64,000 nt of DNA from Paenibacillus curdlanolyticus YK9 (GCF_000179615.1 NZ_AEDD01000004.1:1-64000), one strand, 5' to 3'. Shown: positions 8,698 to 16,773, counted from the stretch's first letter. Translations and numbers: made by a program. The notes: a model not told the origin generated them from the sequence alone.

Positions 8698-8728
8698 GGG
8701 GGAGAGCGCAATTGCTCTCGCCCTTTTT
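8698..8728 (+). terminator. xylR terminator
   Basis: GGGGGAGAGC pairs with GCTCTCGCCC (one mismatch) and is followed by TTTTTC, 17 bp after the xylR stop. Confidence 0.8.
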
Positions 8729-8747
8729 CTGTCATTCTAGCGCTGCT

Positions 8748-8943
8748 CATTGCATTTCATACAATCCCCATTCCCCCTTGGAGCTCAAGCTGATGGTGCC
8801 ATTGCAGTTGGTACAATGATGACTATGCTAAACCGGCCTCCTCGCCCCTTTATCTCCTTCGATGTGTTTTCTCATTGTACAGTTTGCAACGGCAATCAAC
8901 TTCCCGCCTAATCACGATCATTCCCATTGCACAAACTGCACCG
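8748..8943. repeat. Hairpin-repeat locus C (forward-forward-reverse-reverse)
   Basis: Four 19-nt elements with the core CATTGCAGTTGGTACAATG start at 8748 and 8800 (forward), 8873 and 8925 (reverse complement). Spacing is 52 bp within each orientation and 73 bp across the centre. The best copy forms CATTG/CAATG around a 9-nt loop; the others are degenerate. It fills most of the gene-free stretch between xylR and the ThuA-like gene. The layout matches loci at 151-333 and 55692-55874, although the sequence differs. Confidence 0.6.
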
Positions 8944-8985
8944 AACAATAGCATCCCCCCTGCATGCCCCCATGCCGCCAACGAA

Positions 8986-9020
8986 CAAAAAAGCGATCAG
9001 CTACATAGGCCGACCGCTTC
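8986..9020 (-). terminator. Terminator of the ThuA/SDR unit
   Basis: On the minus strand AAGCGGTCGGC pairs with GCTGATCGCTT (11 bp, two G-U pairs) and is followed by T6, 30 bp past the ThuA-like stop. Confidence 0.75.
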
Positions 9021-9050
9021 TGCAATCCATATCCAATTTTTCGCAACCCT

Positions 9051-9767
9051 TTACCTTCTCGCTGCCCATTCCACTGCCGCAATAAGCAGCTTCTGAACGG
9101 CTGGATGCTGCAGCGACTCCACCGTATGGCCAGGCATTACATTAATAACTCTACCTTGCCCGTATGTCTGGGTCCAAACTGCCGGATACAGCTCTCCTTC
9201 GTATTCGTAATCCAGCAGAACAGTGCGGTCGCCATTGGGCGCATCCGCAAATGCATATTGATAAGGCTCCTCTGCCAGAACGAACGGCTCAAGCGATGCT
9301 GCCAGCGACTGATCAACAGGCTGAACATCGCGGCCATCCGCATGGCTAGCACCCCCGACTCCCGCCGCCACCGAAAACGACAACGGCTGAAACTCGGGAT
9401 GACCGACGAATTTAGCGCCAAATAACGGCAGCAGGCGCTCATGGTTTGCTAGCGAAATGCCGCAGTGCAGCGACACGAGCCCCCCGCCGCCTTGCACAAA
9501 AGCAAGCATGCCGTCCACTTGTCCTTCCGTCAGCGTGCTTGTCCACCGATCCGCGTACGAGATCAAGACATCCACTTGATTCGATAAGCCTGCAATTAAT
9601 ACAACCGAATCCTCGCAGGGATCGACGCGATAGGCATCGCCAAGCAGGTTGATCACTTCTTTATCCATGCCTTGAAGCGGATGATAGGGTGCCGACGTGT
9701 AGTCCCCGAATAAAATGACCCGTCGCGAACTAGCTGTATTCGATCGTTCTTTGTTCTCCCGACTCAT
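9051..9767 (-). CDS. ThuA-like domain protein, 238 aa
   Basis: Resembles the ThuA (trehalose utilization) family, a class-I-glutamine-amidotransferase-like fold. The order is RRVILFGDYTSAPYHP, DVLISYADRWTSTLTEGQVD, FVQGGGGLVSLHCGI, then the histidine-rich GAKFVGHPEFQPLSF and, at the end, GQGRVINVMPGHTVESLQHP. ThuA-like proteins often accompany sugar oxidation genes, but their reaction is mostly unproven. It follows the SDR gene by 36 bp on the same strand and is probably co-transcribed. The start ATG has GGAGGGG seven bases upstream. Substrate unknown. Confidence 0.8.
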   Translation of the reverse strand: MSRENKERSNTASSRRVILFGDYTSAPYHPLQGMDKEVINLLGDAYRVDPCEDSVVLIAGLSNQVDVLISYADRWTSTLTEGQVDGMLAFVQGGGGLVSLHCGISLANHERLLPLFGAKFVGHPEFQPLSFSVAAGVGGASHADGRDVQPVDQSLAASLEPFVLAEEPYQYAFADAPNGDRTVLLDYEYEGELYPAVWTQTYGQGRVINVMPGHTVESLQHPAVQKLLIAAVEWAARR

Positions 9768-9803
9768 TGCATTCCCCTCCTAATCAGTCGGACTTCAGCT
9801 CGC

Positions 9804-10541
9804 TTACCAAGGCAATCGCTGCCCATATTCCGTATCGATGTACGGCGGCTTGCCGTCCGCGTCCGGCCAATCCGATTCCTTCATGATGGCGCCAATTACG
9901 TTGTCCGCGGACTGCTCAATGGTTAGACGGGCGGATGTGTTCAGATCGCCGTGCATATAGCTTTGCACCCAGCCCGGATGCAGCACAAGCACGCGGCCGC
10001 CAAGCGGCTTCAGTTGGTTATGAACGAGAGCCGATTGCATGTTCAGCGCAGCCTTGGACATGCAGTAACCGTACCAGCCATCGCGATCGCAAATGCCGAC
10101 GCTGCCTGCCTCCGACGATATATTGGCTACAATCGGTCGCTGCGAGCGAAGCAGCAGCTTGCCGAAGGCTTGGGTTACCCGCAGCGGGCCAAGCGTATTC
10201 ACATTCATCACATGCAGCATTTCATCAAAATCGAGCTCATCCGGCAGCTGCTTATCAATATCGCCAAGCACGCCTGCGTTGTTCACGATGAGATCCAGCT
10301 GCTCCGTCCAGCTGCTCGCAGCGGCCGCAGCCGCCCTCACGCTATCAGTGTCGCCAATGTCGATGGTCACACATAGCAGCCGGTCGCCGGCCTGCTGTCC
10401 CAATTCCGCAAGCGCAGGCGTCGCTCCTCCGTGCGTAGCCGCGATTACGCGCCAGCCTTGCTCCAAAAGCTTTTGCACCAAACCAAATCCAAGTCCTCTG
10501 CCCGCCCCTGTTACGATTGCCGTTCGTCTCGTCTCCGCCAC
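9804..10541 (-). CDS. Short-chain dehydrogenase/reductase, 245 aa
   Basis: Classical SDR with an NAD(P)-binding TGAGRGLGFG near residue 11, NNAGVLGDI near 90, a catalytic serine strand (ANISSEAGSVG) and the active-site YCMSK (Y-x-x-x-K) near 155. It is a cytoplasmic oxidoreductase; the pattern resembles carbonyl or sugar alcohol reductases, but the substrate cannot be read from sequence. The GTG start is supported by AAGGAG eight bases upstream. It is the first gene of a two-gene unit with the ThuA-like gene. Confidence 0.85.
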   Translation of the reverse strand: MAETRRTAIVTGAGRGLGFGLVQKLLEQGWRVIAATHGGATPALAELGQQAGDRLLCVTIDIGDTDSVRAAAAAASSWTEQLDLIVNNAGVLGDIDKQLPDELDFDEMLHVMNVNTLGPLRVTQAFGKLLLRSQRPIVANISSEAGSVGICDRDGWYGYCMSKAALNMQSALVHNQLKPLGGRVLVLHPGWVQSYMHGDLNTSARLTIEQSADNVIGAIMKESDWPDADGKPPYIDTEYGQRLPW

Positions 10542-10663
10542 TCGAATCGCTCCTTATGTGTTCGTACATTACGATCTTCATGTTGTGTAATACGCCTACA
10601 TACCCACATTGTAGCATACGCCTAACGAGAGCACCGTGGACAAACTTGATCAATAACAGCACG

Positions 10664-10698
10664 AAAAAGCTGTCCCGCATGCCATTATGCGGAACAGC
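10664..10698 (-). terminator. Hairpin with T run
   Basis: GCTGTTCCGCAT pairs with ATGCGGGACAGC on the minus strand (one wobble) and is followed by T5. It is the second of two tandem terminators downstream of the GIY-YIG gene. The 318-bp gap between 10542 and 10859 also holds a TATTCTA/TAGAATA hairpin near 10738, but no gene. Confidence 0.6.
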
Positions 10699-10803
10699 CT
10701 GATCGTTCTTTAGACAATAGCGGGCGTTAATAGTTGCCTATTCTAGTAACTTTTTTAGAATAAGCGCATCTTGCTAGAAGAAGCAACCGCTGCGGGCGCA
10801 AAC

Positions 10804-10843
10804 AAAAAGCTGCAGCACCGGATTATCCCGACACTGCAGCTTT
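10804..10843 (-). terminator. Terminator of the DUF2087/GIY-YIG unit
   Basis: AAAGCTGCAG and CTGCAGCTTT form the stem, with T5 following on the minus strand, 17 bp past the GIY-YIG stop. Confidence 0.75.
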
Positions 10844-10859
10844 CATGATCCTGCCATTA

Positions 10860-11270
10860 CTAATCGTTGAACAGCTCGGCTCCCGCCTGCCGCTCCAGCT
10901 CAATGCACGTTTCCTCTAGCTTCGCCAAATCCTTCTTGTACTGCTTCGTGATGCTCCGCCGCTCATGCTCGGGCAGCAGCTGGTGATCCTTATAATCGTA
11001 TTTGACGTCATCGCCCGTCTTAAGCAATTCAACGGTCTCATAGCGGAACGCTGCTTCGCCATCCAGCTTCCATGCCGCCTGCAGCCTTACACACGGGTGG
11101 TTCCCCATATTCAAGCCGAACCGCTGCAAATTCCACGCCGCATCGAGATTAATCGACGAGCCGATGAACGATCTGTTCGTTGTTACGTGGACGATCCGGT
11201 AGACGCCCATTTCCCGCTTCCGATCCTGGTATTGCTCGACGAGCGCTTTGCGCTGCTCTGTATTTTTCAT
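10860..11270 (-). CDS. GIY-YIG nuclease-family protein, 136 aa
   Basis: The N-terminal half fits a small GIY-YIG domain: GVYRIVHVTTNRSFIGSS carries the GIY and YIG equivalents (GVY, FIG). An arginine (LQRFG) and a glutamate (FRYETVELL) are placed as in the catalytic set. The C-terminal half is charged and probably helical. Start: ATG 11270 is preceded by GGTGA; a TTG at 11306 would overlap the upstream stop and is less likely. It is coupled to the DUF2087 gene, whose stop is 20 bp upstream. Members of this pairing are usually of unknown function; DNA cleavage is possible but unproven. Confidence 0.75.
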   Translation of the reverse strand: MKNTEQRKALVEQYQDRKREMGVYRIVHVTTNRSFIGSSINLDAAWNLQRFGLNMGNHPCVRLQAAWKLDGEAAFRYETVELLKTGDDVKYDYKDHQLLPEHERRSITKQYKKDLAKLEETCIELERQAGAELFND

Positions 11271-11290
11271 GTTCCATTCACCAATCCTTT

Positions 11291-12058
11291 CTATCCTTTC
11301 ACCCAATACGCACTGCCGTCATCCTTGCGGTCAAGAAATCCATATTCGATCAAATAACGCCGCAGCATTACATAATCATCCTCGCTGAACGTCTTCAGCC
11401 GCTCATTGACTTCCTTCTCGGTATACGTCTGGTTTCGTTCAAAATAACCCGCCATATGGCGCAGCAGCGCAAGCCGGCGCTTCTCCTTAACCGGGAACGA
11501 TTCAAGCGGTCCCTCCGGGCCATCCGGCAAATAGCGCGCGATAAGCTGGCCATACTCCTCTTGCGTCACGGCATACCGTTCATCGACCTGCGTCGCGGTG
11601 CGATGAATCGGCACGAACTTCGGGCCGCTCGCGCCCTGCTCCTCCAGCAGCTCCATGATGGTCAGGAACAGCTTCGCTTGCTTCGCTTTTTCCTTCAGGG
11701 CAAACCGATGGTTCCGGATCGTTGATGTGCTGCCCCCGCCGGTGCGCTTCACGATCTCCGCATCCTGCAGCCCTTCAGCGAACATGCCGATCAATTCTTT
11801 CTGCAAATCGGTCAGCCCCGTCGTCTTCTTATCCAGCTTGAGCAAATAATCCAGCATCGAATCATGTGCCGCAGCGCCATGAATCGCTACCGCCTTACGC
11901 GCCTCATACAACCGACTATCAAACGAATAAATGGCGCCGTCCTCGAACGACTCCCCGCACATTAAGCATACATAAGCGCCTGCTGCTTCGTTCCATGTAA
12001 ATCCGCGCTTCAGATCGGACAGGCTCGCCGACCAAAATTGCTCTGTCAACTCATGCAT
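11291..12058 (-). CDS. DUF2087 protein with LuxR-like HTH and CxxC/HxxxxH motif, 255 aa
   Basis: Three parts can be seen. The first is an N-terminal region with CLMC near residue 31 and HGAAAH about 25 residues later, a plausible zinc site. The second is a LuxR-like helix-turn-helix near residues 80-130 (LTDLQKELIGMFAEGLQDAE, then STSTIRNHRFALKEKA). The third is a C-terminal DUF2087 domain (FPVKEKRRLALLRHMAGYF and VMLRRYLIEYGFLDR). This suggests a transcriptional regulator. The ATG at 12058 has GGAGGG nine bases upstream; a TTG three codons earlier is not favoured. It forms a tight pair with the GIY-YIG gene. Confidence 0.8.
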   Translation of the reverse strand: MHELTEQFWSASLSDLKRGFTWNEAAGAYVCLMCGESFEDGAIYSFDSRLYEARKAVAIHGAAAHDSMLDYLLKLDKKTTGLTDLQKELIGMFAEGLQDAEIVKRTGGGSTSTIRNHRFALKEKAKQAKLFLTIMELLEEQGASGPKFVPIHRTATQVDERYAVTQEEYGQLIARYLPDGPEGPLESFPVKEKRRLALLRHMAGYFERNQTYTEKEVNERLKTFSEDDYVMLRRYLIEYGFLDRKDDGSAYWVKG

Positions 12059-12137
12059 CCCAAACAACCCTCCACTTCGTCAGTTATTATATAGACATTA
12101 TATGATTTTGTTTGGTTTTTATCAAGGGCAAGACGGC

Positions 12138-12182
12138 AAAAAAGCTGCCTCCCATCATCTTCCGATAATGGCGTGCAGCTTT
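12138..12182 (-). terminator. Terminator left from a degraded gene
   Basis: AAAGCTGC / GCAGCTTT with an inner CCATTATC / GATGATGG stem and T6 on the minus strand. It follows the stop of the gene fragment at 12193-12315 and appears to be that gene's original terminator. Confidence 0.6.
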
Positions 12183-12192
12183 ATTGGAACCA

Positions 12193-12315
12193 TTAGTAAG
12201 GTAAAACGAAGTTTGCAGATGAAACTGGCTTCCCATCGACGACGACAAATTGCGTACTCAAAACACGAACCTGTGAAGTATTTTCATAAGTCACCGTATA
12301 CGTGCCGTCTGGCAG
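12193..12315 (-). pseudogene. 3' remnant of a lost gene (40 codons)
   Basis: A minus-strand frame reads LPDGTYTVTYENTSQVRVLS and continues through FVVVDGKPV to LPY and a TAA at 12195-12193. It has the composition of a beta-rich secreted or surface-domain C-terminus. It has no ATG and no ribosome binding site, and its upstream end runs straight into the terminator of the flotillin gene. An intact terminator follows it. The best reading is the surviving tail of a gene whose 5' part was deleted. The family is not recognised. Confidence 0.5.
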
Positions 12316-12317
12316 GC

Positions 12318-12350
12318 AAAAAAAGAGACCTCCACCAAGGGAGTTCTCTC
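12318..12350 (-). terminator. Flotillin operon terminator
   Basis: GAGAACTCC pairs with GGAGGTCTC (one mismatch) and is followed by T7 on the minus strand, just after the flotillin stop. Confidence 0.75.
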
Positions 12351-12363
12351 GGTGAATAAACTT

Positions 12364-13890
12364 CTAAGTTTGCCCTTCTCCGGCCGAAGGCAATATGGAC
12401 GAACCATTCACAGCAGCAGCAGTCCCAGATGCTCGCCCCGAACGCTCCTTCGCCGTCAGCCCTTGAACCAACGCATTCACATCTAACCCCGTCACACTCT
12501 TCAGCATCTCGGGTGCTGTTGCCATCAGCGAAGTCACATAGTTGCTCAGGCGAGCCGCCCCTTCGCCGTGGCCTGTGTCGACAACGGTGAGCTTGTCGAT
12601 GCTGCCGATCGGAGACGCGACGTTCGCTGCAAGCTCCGGCAGCATGCGAACAATAATATCGAGCACGGCTGCCTCGCCGAACTTCTCGAACGCTTGCGCC
12701 AGCTTATCCTTCGCCTCGGCTTCCGCCAGACCGCGCAATCGGATAACCTCCGCCTCTGCCGTTCCTTTGGCTCGTTCGGCATCTGCGATGGCCAAGCCCT
12801 CCAGCCGCTTTTGCTCGGCATTTGCTTTCGCTTCTGCTTCAATCCGGTATTTCACCGCATCGGCTTCTCGAAGCCGCTTCGCCTTGTCCGCCTCGGCTGC
12901 CTGCTCAACCGCATACCGATCTGCATCGGCTTTCTTCTTCACTTCCGCGTCGTATTGCTTCTCGCGGCGCAAAATCTCCTTGCCCTCAAGGTCGATCTCT
13001 CGTTCCTTCCGAACAAGCTCGACCTTCATTTGCTCCTCGACAACGCTCTGCTTGGTCCGAGCCTCTTGAATCGAGTACGCCTGATCCGCCTCCGCCTTCG
13101 CCGTATCCTGATCGCGCTTGAAGGATGCGACTTTCATTTCCTTATCCTTCTCCGCTTCCGCAATATTGGTGTCTCTCAGCAGCTCCGCCTTCTGCCCTGC
13201 CTCCGCCGCCAGCGCCTTCTGAATTCTTGCATCCCGAACCGCTTCGGCTTCGGCGATCTCCGCATCCCGCTTCACTGCTGCGATGCGCGGCTTGCCTAGC
13301 GCATCCAAATACCCGTGCTTGTCGCGCAGGTCCTTGATCGTGAACGACACGATTTGCAGCCCCATTTTCTTCAAATCCTTAGCCGCAACTCCTTGCACCT
13401 CTTGCGCGAATTTATCTCGATTCTTATATACCTCTTCAACCGTCATCGTACCGAGAATTGCGCGCAGATGGCCTTCCAGCACCTCTTGCGCTTCGCTCTT
13501 CAACGCTTCCGTCGGCTTGCCGAGGAATTGCTCTGCAGCGGTTGCAACGTCCTCGACTGAGCCGCCGATTTTGATAATAGCAACGCCGTCAGCCATAACC
13601 GGAACGCCCTGTTCGGTATATACCTCCGGCGTGGATACATCCAGCTTGTGCGAGAGAAGGGATAGAAACTCCGCTTTTTGAAAAATAGGAAGGATAAATG
13701 CGCCGCCTCCGCGGATGATTTTGACCTTCCGGCCGGACTCATCGACCAGCGTGTTGCGCCCACCGAGAAAAGAGCCCGTTACAAGCATCGCTTCATCAGG
13801 GCTGACGGTTTTATACCGGGCCCAGAAAGCCAACCCAAGCACGATCAGTACGCCGACTACGACAACAGGAATAAGAAGATAATCTTGCAA
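12364..13890 (-). CDS. floT: Flotillin-like SPFH-domain protein, 508 aa
   Basis: Scaffold of functional membrane microdomains. It has a single N-terminal membrane segment (LLIPVVVVGVLIVLGLAFWA). An SPFH domain follows to about residue 200 (VRGGGAFILPIFQKAEFLSL and related). Next is a long Ala/Glu/Lys-rich coiled coil (about 200-400), and the C-terminus contains the flotillin-type IVRMLPELAANVASPIGSID segment. Length and order match FloT/YuaG (about 509 aa). It starts three bases after the NfeD-like gene ends, the usual yuaF-floT order, so the two should be co-transcribed and act together at the membrane. Confidence 0.92.
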   Translation of the reverse strand: MQDYLLIPVVVVGVLIVLGLAFWARYKTVSPDEAMLVTGSFLGGRNTLVDESGRKVKIIRGGGAFILPIFQKAEFLSLLSHKLDVSTPEVYTEQGVPVMADGVAIIKIGGSVEDVATAAEQFLGKPTEALKSEAQEVLEGHLRAILGTMTVEEVYKNRDKFAQEVQGVAAKDLKKMGLQIVSFTIKDLRDKHGYLDALGKPRIAAVKRDAEIAEAEAVRDARIQKALAAEAGQKAELLRDTNIAEAEKDKEMKVASFKRDQDTAKAEADQAYSIQEARTKQSVVEEQMKVELVRKEREIDLEGKEILRREKQYDAEVKKKADADRYAVEQAAEADKAKRLREADAVKYRIEAEAKANAEQKRLEGLAIADAERAKGTAEAEVIRLRGLAEAEAKDKLAQAFEKFGEAAVLDIIVRMLPELAANVASPIGSIDKLTVVDTGHGEGAARLSNYVTSLMATAPEMLKSVTGLDVNALVQGLTAKERSGRASGTAAAVNGSSILPSAGEGQT

Positions 13891-13893
13891 AAT

Positions 13894-14454
13894 TTACATT
13901 CCCCTTTCTGTTTCGTCACTTAGCAATGGTAAATCCACCTCAGAGACAAGCACCGCATCATTCGTCGCTTCAACGATCACGACACGCGCGCCTCCCGCAA
14001 TGGGCCGGCCATCGTAGCTAGCCGCGATCTGATTCGTGAAGCCCGCACCGACCTTGACCAGCACTTCACCGCAGCCCACGGCTGGAATCGGCACCAGCAC
14101 CTCTGCCACCTTGCCCACCAACGCTTTCATCGAGAAAGCCGTTGAATTCTCGCTCTGCTCCATCGGTCGAACGTACAAGAAGAACATTGCGATTGCCATA
14201 ACGATAGCGATTAACAAGGCCACGATCAAAATCGAAACTGCACTTAGCATGGAATACCGCTTCAGCAGCAGCCCCGCGCCGCCGAACACCGTAATGCCGC
14301 CGACAATAGCCGTTGAGTGCAGCCACGGATGTCCGTCCGCTGACAGAAAGTCGAGCGCTCCATCCAGCACTTGGCCAAGCCAGTCTCCGATCAGGACGCT
14401 AACGATCGCATACAAAACGCCGCCAATGAGGCAGGCCAGAAACAACGTCTCCAT
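13894..14454 (-). CDS. yuaF: NfeD-like membrane protein (YuaF type), 186 aa
   Basis: Membrane partner of flotillin. Three hydrophobic segments occupy the first 100 residues (LFLACLIGGVLYAIVSVLI; STAIVGGITVFGGAGLLL; AVSILIVALLIAIVMAIAMF). A soluble C-terminal OB-fold-like domain follows (VGKVAEVLVPIPAVGCGEVL ... GARVVIVEATNDAVLVSEVD). This is the short NfeD form without a protease domain. It is first in the two-gene unit with floT, and its ribosome binding site is GAAGGGGG. The order and size match B. subtilis yuaF. Confidence 0.85.
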   Translation of the reverse strand: METLFLACLIGGVLYAIVSVLIGDWLGQVLDGALDFLSADGHPWLHSTAIVGGITVFGGAGLLLKRYSMLSAVSILIVALLIAIVMAIAMFFLYVRPMEQSENSTAFSMKALVGKVAEVLVPIPAVGCGEVLVKVGAGFTNQIAASYDGRPIAGGARVVIVEATNDAVLVSEVDLPLLSDETERGM

Positions 14455-14565
14455 CGCTTCCCCCCTTCATGGAAACTAACTGCTTATGAAAGGTATATGA
14501 TGCAATTCGGTGAAACAGCCTATTTTCCAGTTAATCAATGTTTATAACAAAATTGGGTGAAGCAA

Positions 14566-14597
14566 CAAAAAAAAGACCTCCAGCAACGGAGGTCTAT
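14566..14597 (-). terminator. Terminator of the DHA2 exporter gene
   Basis: AGACCTCC pairs perfectly with GGAGGTCT around a 6-nt loop and is followed by T7 on the minus strand, 25 bp past the exporter stop. Confidence 0.85.
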
Positions 14598-14622
14598 CTC
14601 ATGTATAATCGTACAAGCTCGC

Positions 14623-16101
14623 TTAAGCTTTCGTCGTTTGAGCGACGTTGTCTGCGCTTTGTCCTGTCTTCGGTTGATCGTGTTTAATTCTACGAACCAT
14701 GAAGCTAAGCGGAAGCGCTACGGCTGCGATAATCGTCGCGATGAAATACACGTTGTTCACGCTCATCGTGAACGCCATCATGCCAATATGCAATTTATCC
14801 GTATCGCCCGCTGCCGCAAGATCCGCAGCATGGGAGGTCGTGAAGGAAGCAAGCAGCGTTGTGAAGATCGCGATCGCGAACGAGCCGAATACGTTCCGTG
14901 TCCAGTTCATAATCGACGAAGCATGGCCCGACAGCTGCGGCGGCACGGTCTCCATGCCCGCGTTGCTGGCCGGCATCATAATAAACGCGATACCGAGGTT
15001 ACGTACGATCATCCATAACAGGATGTACGTATGCGACACGTCAATGCTGAGCCAGCTTTGCGTCAACGTACCTACGCATAGCAATACGATGCCGACAGCC
15101 ATCAGAATGCCGGGACCAACTTTCGAATAAAGCTTGCCGACGATAGGCATCGTGAAGGCCATCACTAGCGATGCAGGCAGCAGAATCAATCCTGTGTCCA
15201 TCGCCGAAACGTTCTGAATGCGCTGCAGGAATACAGGTGTCAGGAACGTGCCGGAGTATAAACTAATCGTGAGGATATTCGTAATAATCAAGTTGATCGT
15301 ATAGCGGCCGTTCCGGAATACGCGAAGGTTCAGCAGCGGCGTCTCCGTCGTAAGCTCGCGCCAGACGAACGCGATGAGCGCGATCACGCCAACGATTAGA
15401 AGCCCGATGACTTTAGTTGATCCCCATCCCCAGTTATGCCCTTGGCCGAGTGCAACCAGCAGCGATGCGCTGCTCACAATAACGGTAACAAAGCCGATGC
15501 TGTCGAACCGTTTCGGCACGCTAAGCCGGTAGTAAGGAATATAAGCAACAACGAACAGAATGGCGATCAAGCCGATTGGAATGTTCATAATGAACAGCCA
15601 TTCCCAAGCGAAGTTTTCGAGCATCCAGCCGCTCAGGGTTGGGCCGAACGCTGGAGCCAGCATCGAAGCAAGGCCCCACAGCGCGATTGCCATTGCTTGC
15701 TTTTCTTTTGGGAACACTTGATAAATAATAGACATTGTAGCTGGAATGATAAGTCCGCTGAAAGCGCCTTGCAATACGCGGAAGGCGATGAGTGAATATT
15801 CGTCCCATGCCATCGCGCACAGGCACGAAGCTAACGTAAATCCGATAAGCGAGAACAGATACAGTCGTTTGTAGCTGAACTTCTCGCCCAAATAGCCGAC
15901 CAGCGGCGCCGTCGTTCCCATTGCCAGCATAAAGCCGGTTAGCGTCCACTGGATCGTGCTAAGGCTCGTATGGAAGTGGTCCTGCAAAATCGGCAGCGCA
16001 ATATTAATGGTCGTCGACGCCAGTACGCACAAGAATGAGCCGATAAAAATAGCAACCAATACCGGCAACTCGCGTATTGGTTTCATAGTTTCCTTACTCA
16101 A
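14623..16101 (-). CDS. DHA2-family MFS drug exporter (EmrB/QacA type), 492 aa
   Basis: Proton-driven multidrug exporter with about 14 membrane segments. Motif A is PLVGYLGEKFSYKRLYLFS, motif C is LQGAFSGLIIPATMSIIYQV with GLASMLAPAFGPTLSGWMLE, and the large loop typical of DHA2 proteins is present. The start is the TTG at 16101, preceded by GAGGAGG at eight bases; longer in-frame versions begin inside the regulatory region. It is divergent from a padR gene, with a PadR operator between the two, so it is almost certainly regulated by that repressor. The substrate is unknown. Confidence 0.9.
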   Translation of the reverse strand: MSKETMKPIRELPVLVAIFIGSFLCVLASTTINIALPILQDHFHTSLSTIQWTLTGFMLAMGTTAPLVGYLGEKFSYKRLYLFSLIGFTLASCLCAMAWDEYSLIAFRVLQGAFSGLIIPATMSIIYQVFPKEKQAMAIALWGLASMLAPAFGPTLSGWMLENFAWEWLFIMNIPIGLIAILFVVAYIPYYRLSVPKRFDSIGFVTVIVSSASLLVALGQGHNWGWGSTKVIGLLIVGVIALIAFVWRELTTETPLLNLRVFRNGRYTINLIITNILTISLYSGTFLTPVFLQRIQNVSAMDTGLILLPASLVMAFTMPIVGKLYSKVGPGILMAVGIVLLCVGTLTQSWLSIDVSHTYILLWMIVRNLGIAFIMMPASNAGMETVPPQLSGHASSIMNWTRNVFGSFAIAIFTTLLASFTTSHAADLAAAGDTDKLHIGMMAFTMSVNNVYFIATIIAAVALPLSFMVRRIKHDQPKTGQSADNVAQTTKA

Positions 16102-16103
16102 GG

Positions 16104-16132
16104 TTGAATCCTCCTCTATGATCTCATACAAT
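16104..16132 (+). promoter_or_regulatory. Candidate padR promoter
   Basis: TTGAAT (16104-16109) and TACAAT (16127-16132) are separated by 17 bp. The -10 overlaps the left arm of the PadR operator, which fits autorepression. Confidence 0.5.
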
Positions 16133-16150
16133 ATGTCTATATTTACATAT
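16131..16150. promoter_or_regulatory. PadR operator
   Basis: Perfect arms ATATGT and ACATAT with an 8-bp spacer match the PadR consensus ATGT-N8-ACAT. It lies 30 bp upstream of the exporter start and about 78 bp upstream of the padR start. Confidence 0.75.
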
Positions 16151-16227
16151 AAGTTGAAATAGACAAATTCGATCATACTATGGGAGCTCTCATATGTCAA
16201 AGTTTACTTATGGAAGGCGTGGCAATA

Positions 16228-16773
16228 TTGAATACACTAGCCTACGGGCTGCTCAGCTTACTAACGAATGAAACCTATAGCGGCTACGATCTGACACAGC
16301 GCATCCAGCCATTCTGGCCAGCGAAGCATAGTCAAATCTATCCCCTGCTGTCTTGCTTGGAGCAGGAGGGCTACGTCCGTTATGAGTTGATCAAACAGAA
16401 CGACAAACCCGACAAAAAAATGTACGCCATCACCGATGCCGGGAAAGAGAAGCTGCGGGAATGGCTCGCCGTCCCGCCTGCCGAGCCCGCGCTTCGCGAT
16501 GAGCTCTTATTTAAAGCCTTCTGCCTTGGCTCCATCGTCAGTCCTCAGGAGGGACGGCAGCTATTCGAGGATCGTGCCGCCTATTGCCGAAGCAAGCTGG
16601 ATTACTTGGACCAAAAGAAAAAAGCCATTCAGCAATCTGCAGAATGGCCCAGCACAACGCCCGTACTCAACTCGCCCATGTTCGGCATCTACATTCTGCT
16701 CGACAAAGGCTATCGCCGGTTTGAAGCCGAGCTTGAATGGTGCGAAGACGTGTTGGCGATGTTGGAGGGCTAG
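16228..16773 (+). CDS. PadR-family transcriptional repressor, 181 aa
   Basis: The N-terminal winged helix begins LNTLAYGLLSLLTNETYSGY and continues with HSQIYPLLSCLEQEGYVRYE, a typical PadR pattern. The Vir-like C-terminal helical domain (about residues 90-180) matches the AphA/PadR-s2 class. The start is placed at TTG 16228, where PadR alignments begin, with GGAAGG ten bases before. ATGs at 16180 and 16210 lack ribosome binding sites. It should respond to a small phenolic or toxic compound and release the divergent exporter gene; the ligand is unknown. Confidence 0.85.
   Translation: MNTLAYGLLSLLTNETYSGYDLTQRIQPFWPAKHSQIYPLLSCLEQEGYVRYELIKQNDKPDKKMYAITDAGKEKLREWLAVPPAEPALRDELLFKAFCLGSIVSPQEGRQLFEDRAAYCRSKLDYLDQKKKAIQQSAEWPSTTPVLNSPMFGIYILLDKGYRRFEAELEWCEDVLAMLEG

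Noticed and set aside
12102-12359. 85-codon plus-strand open frame
   Set aside because: It runs across two terminators and the opposite strand of a recognisable gene remnant; no ribosome binding site.
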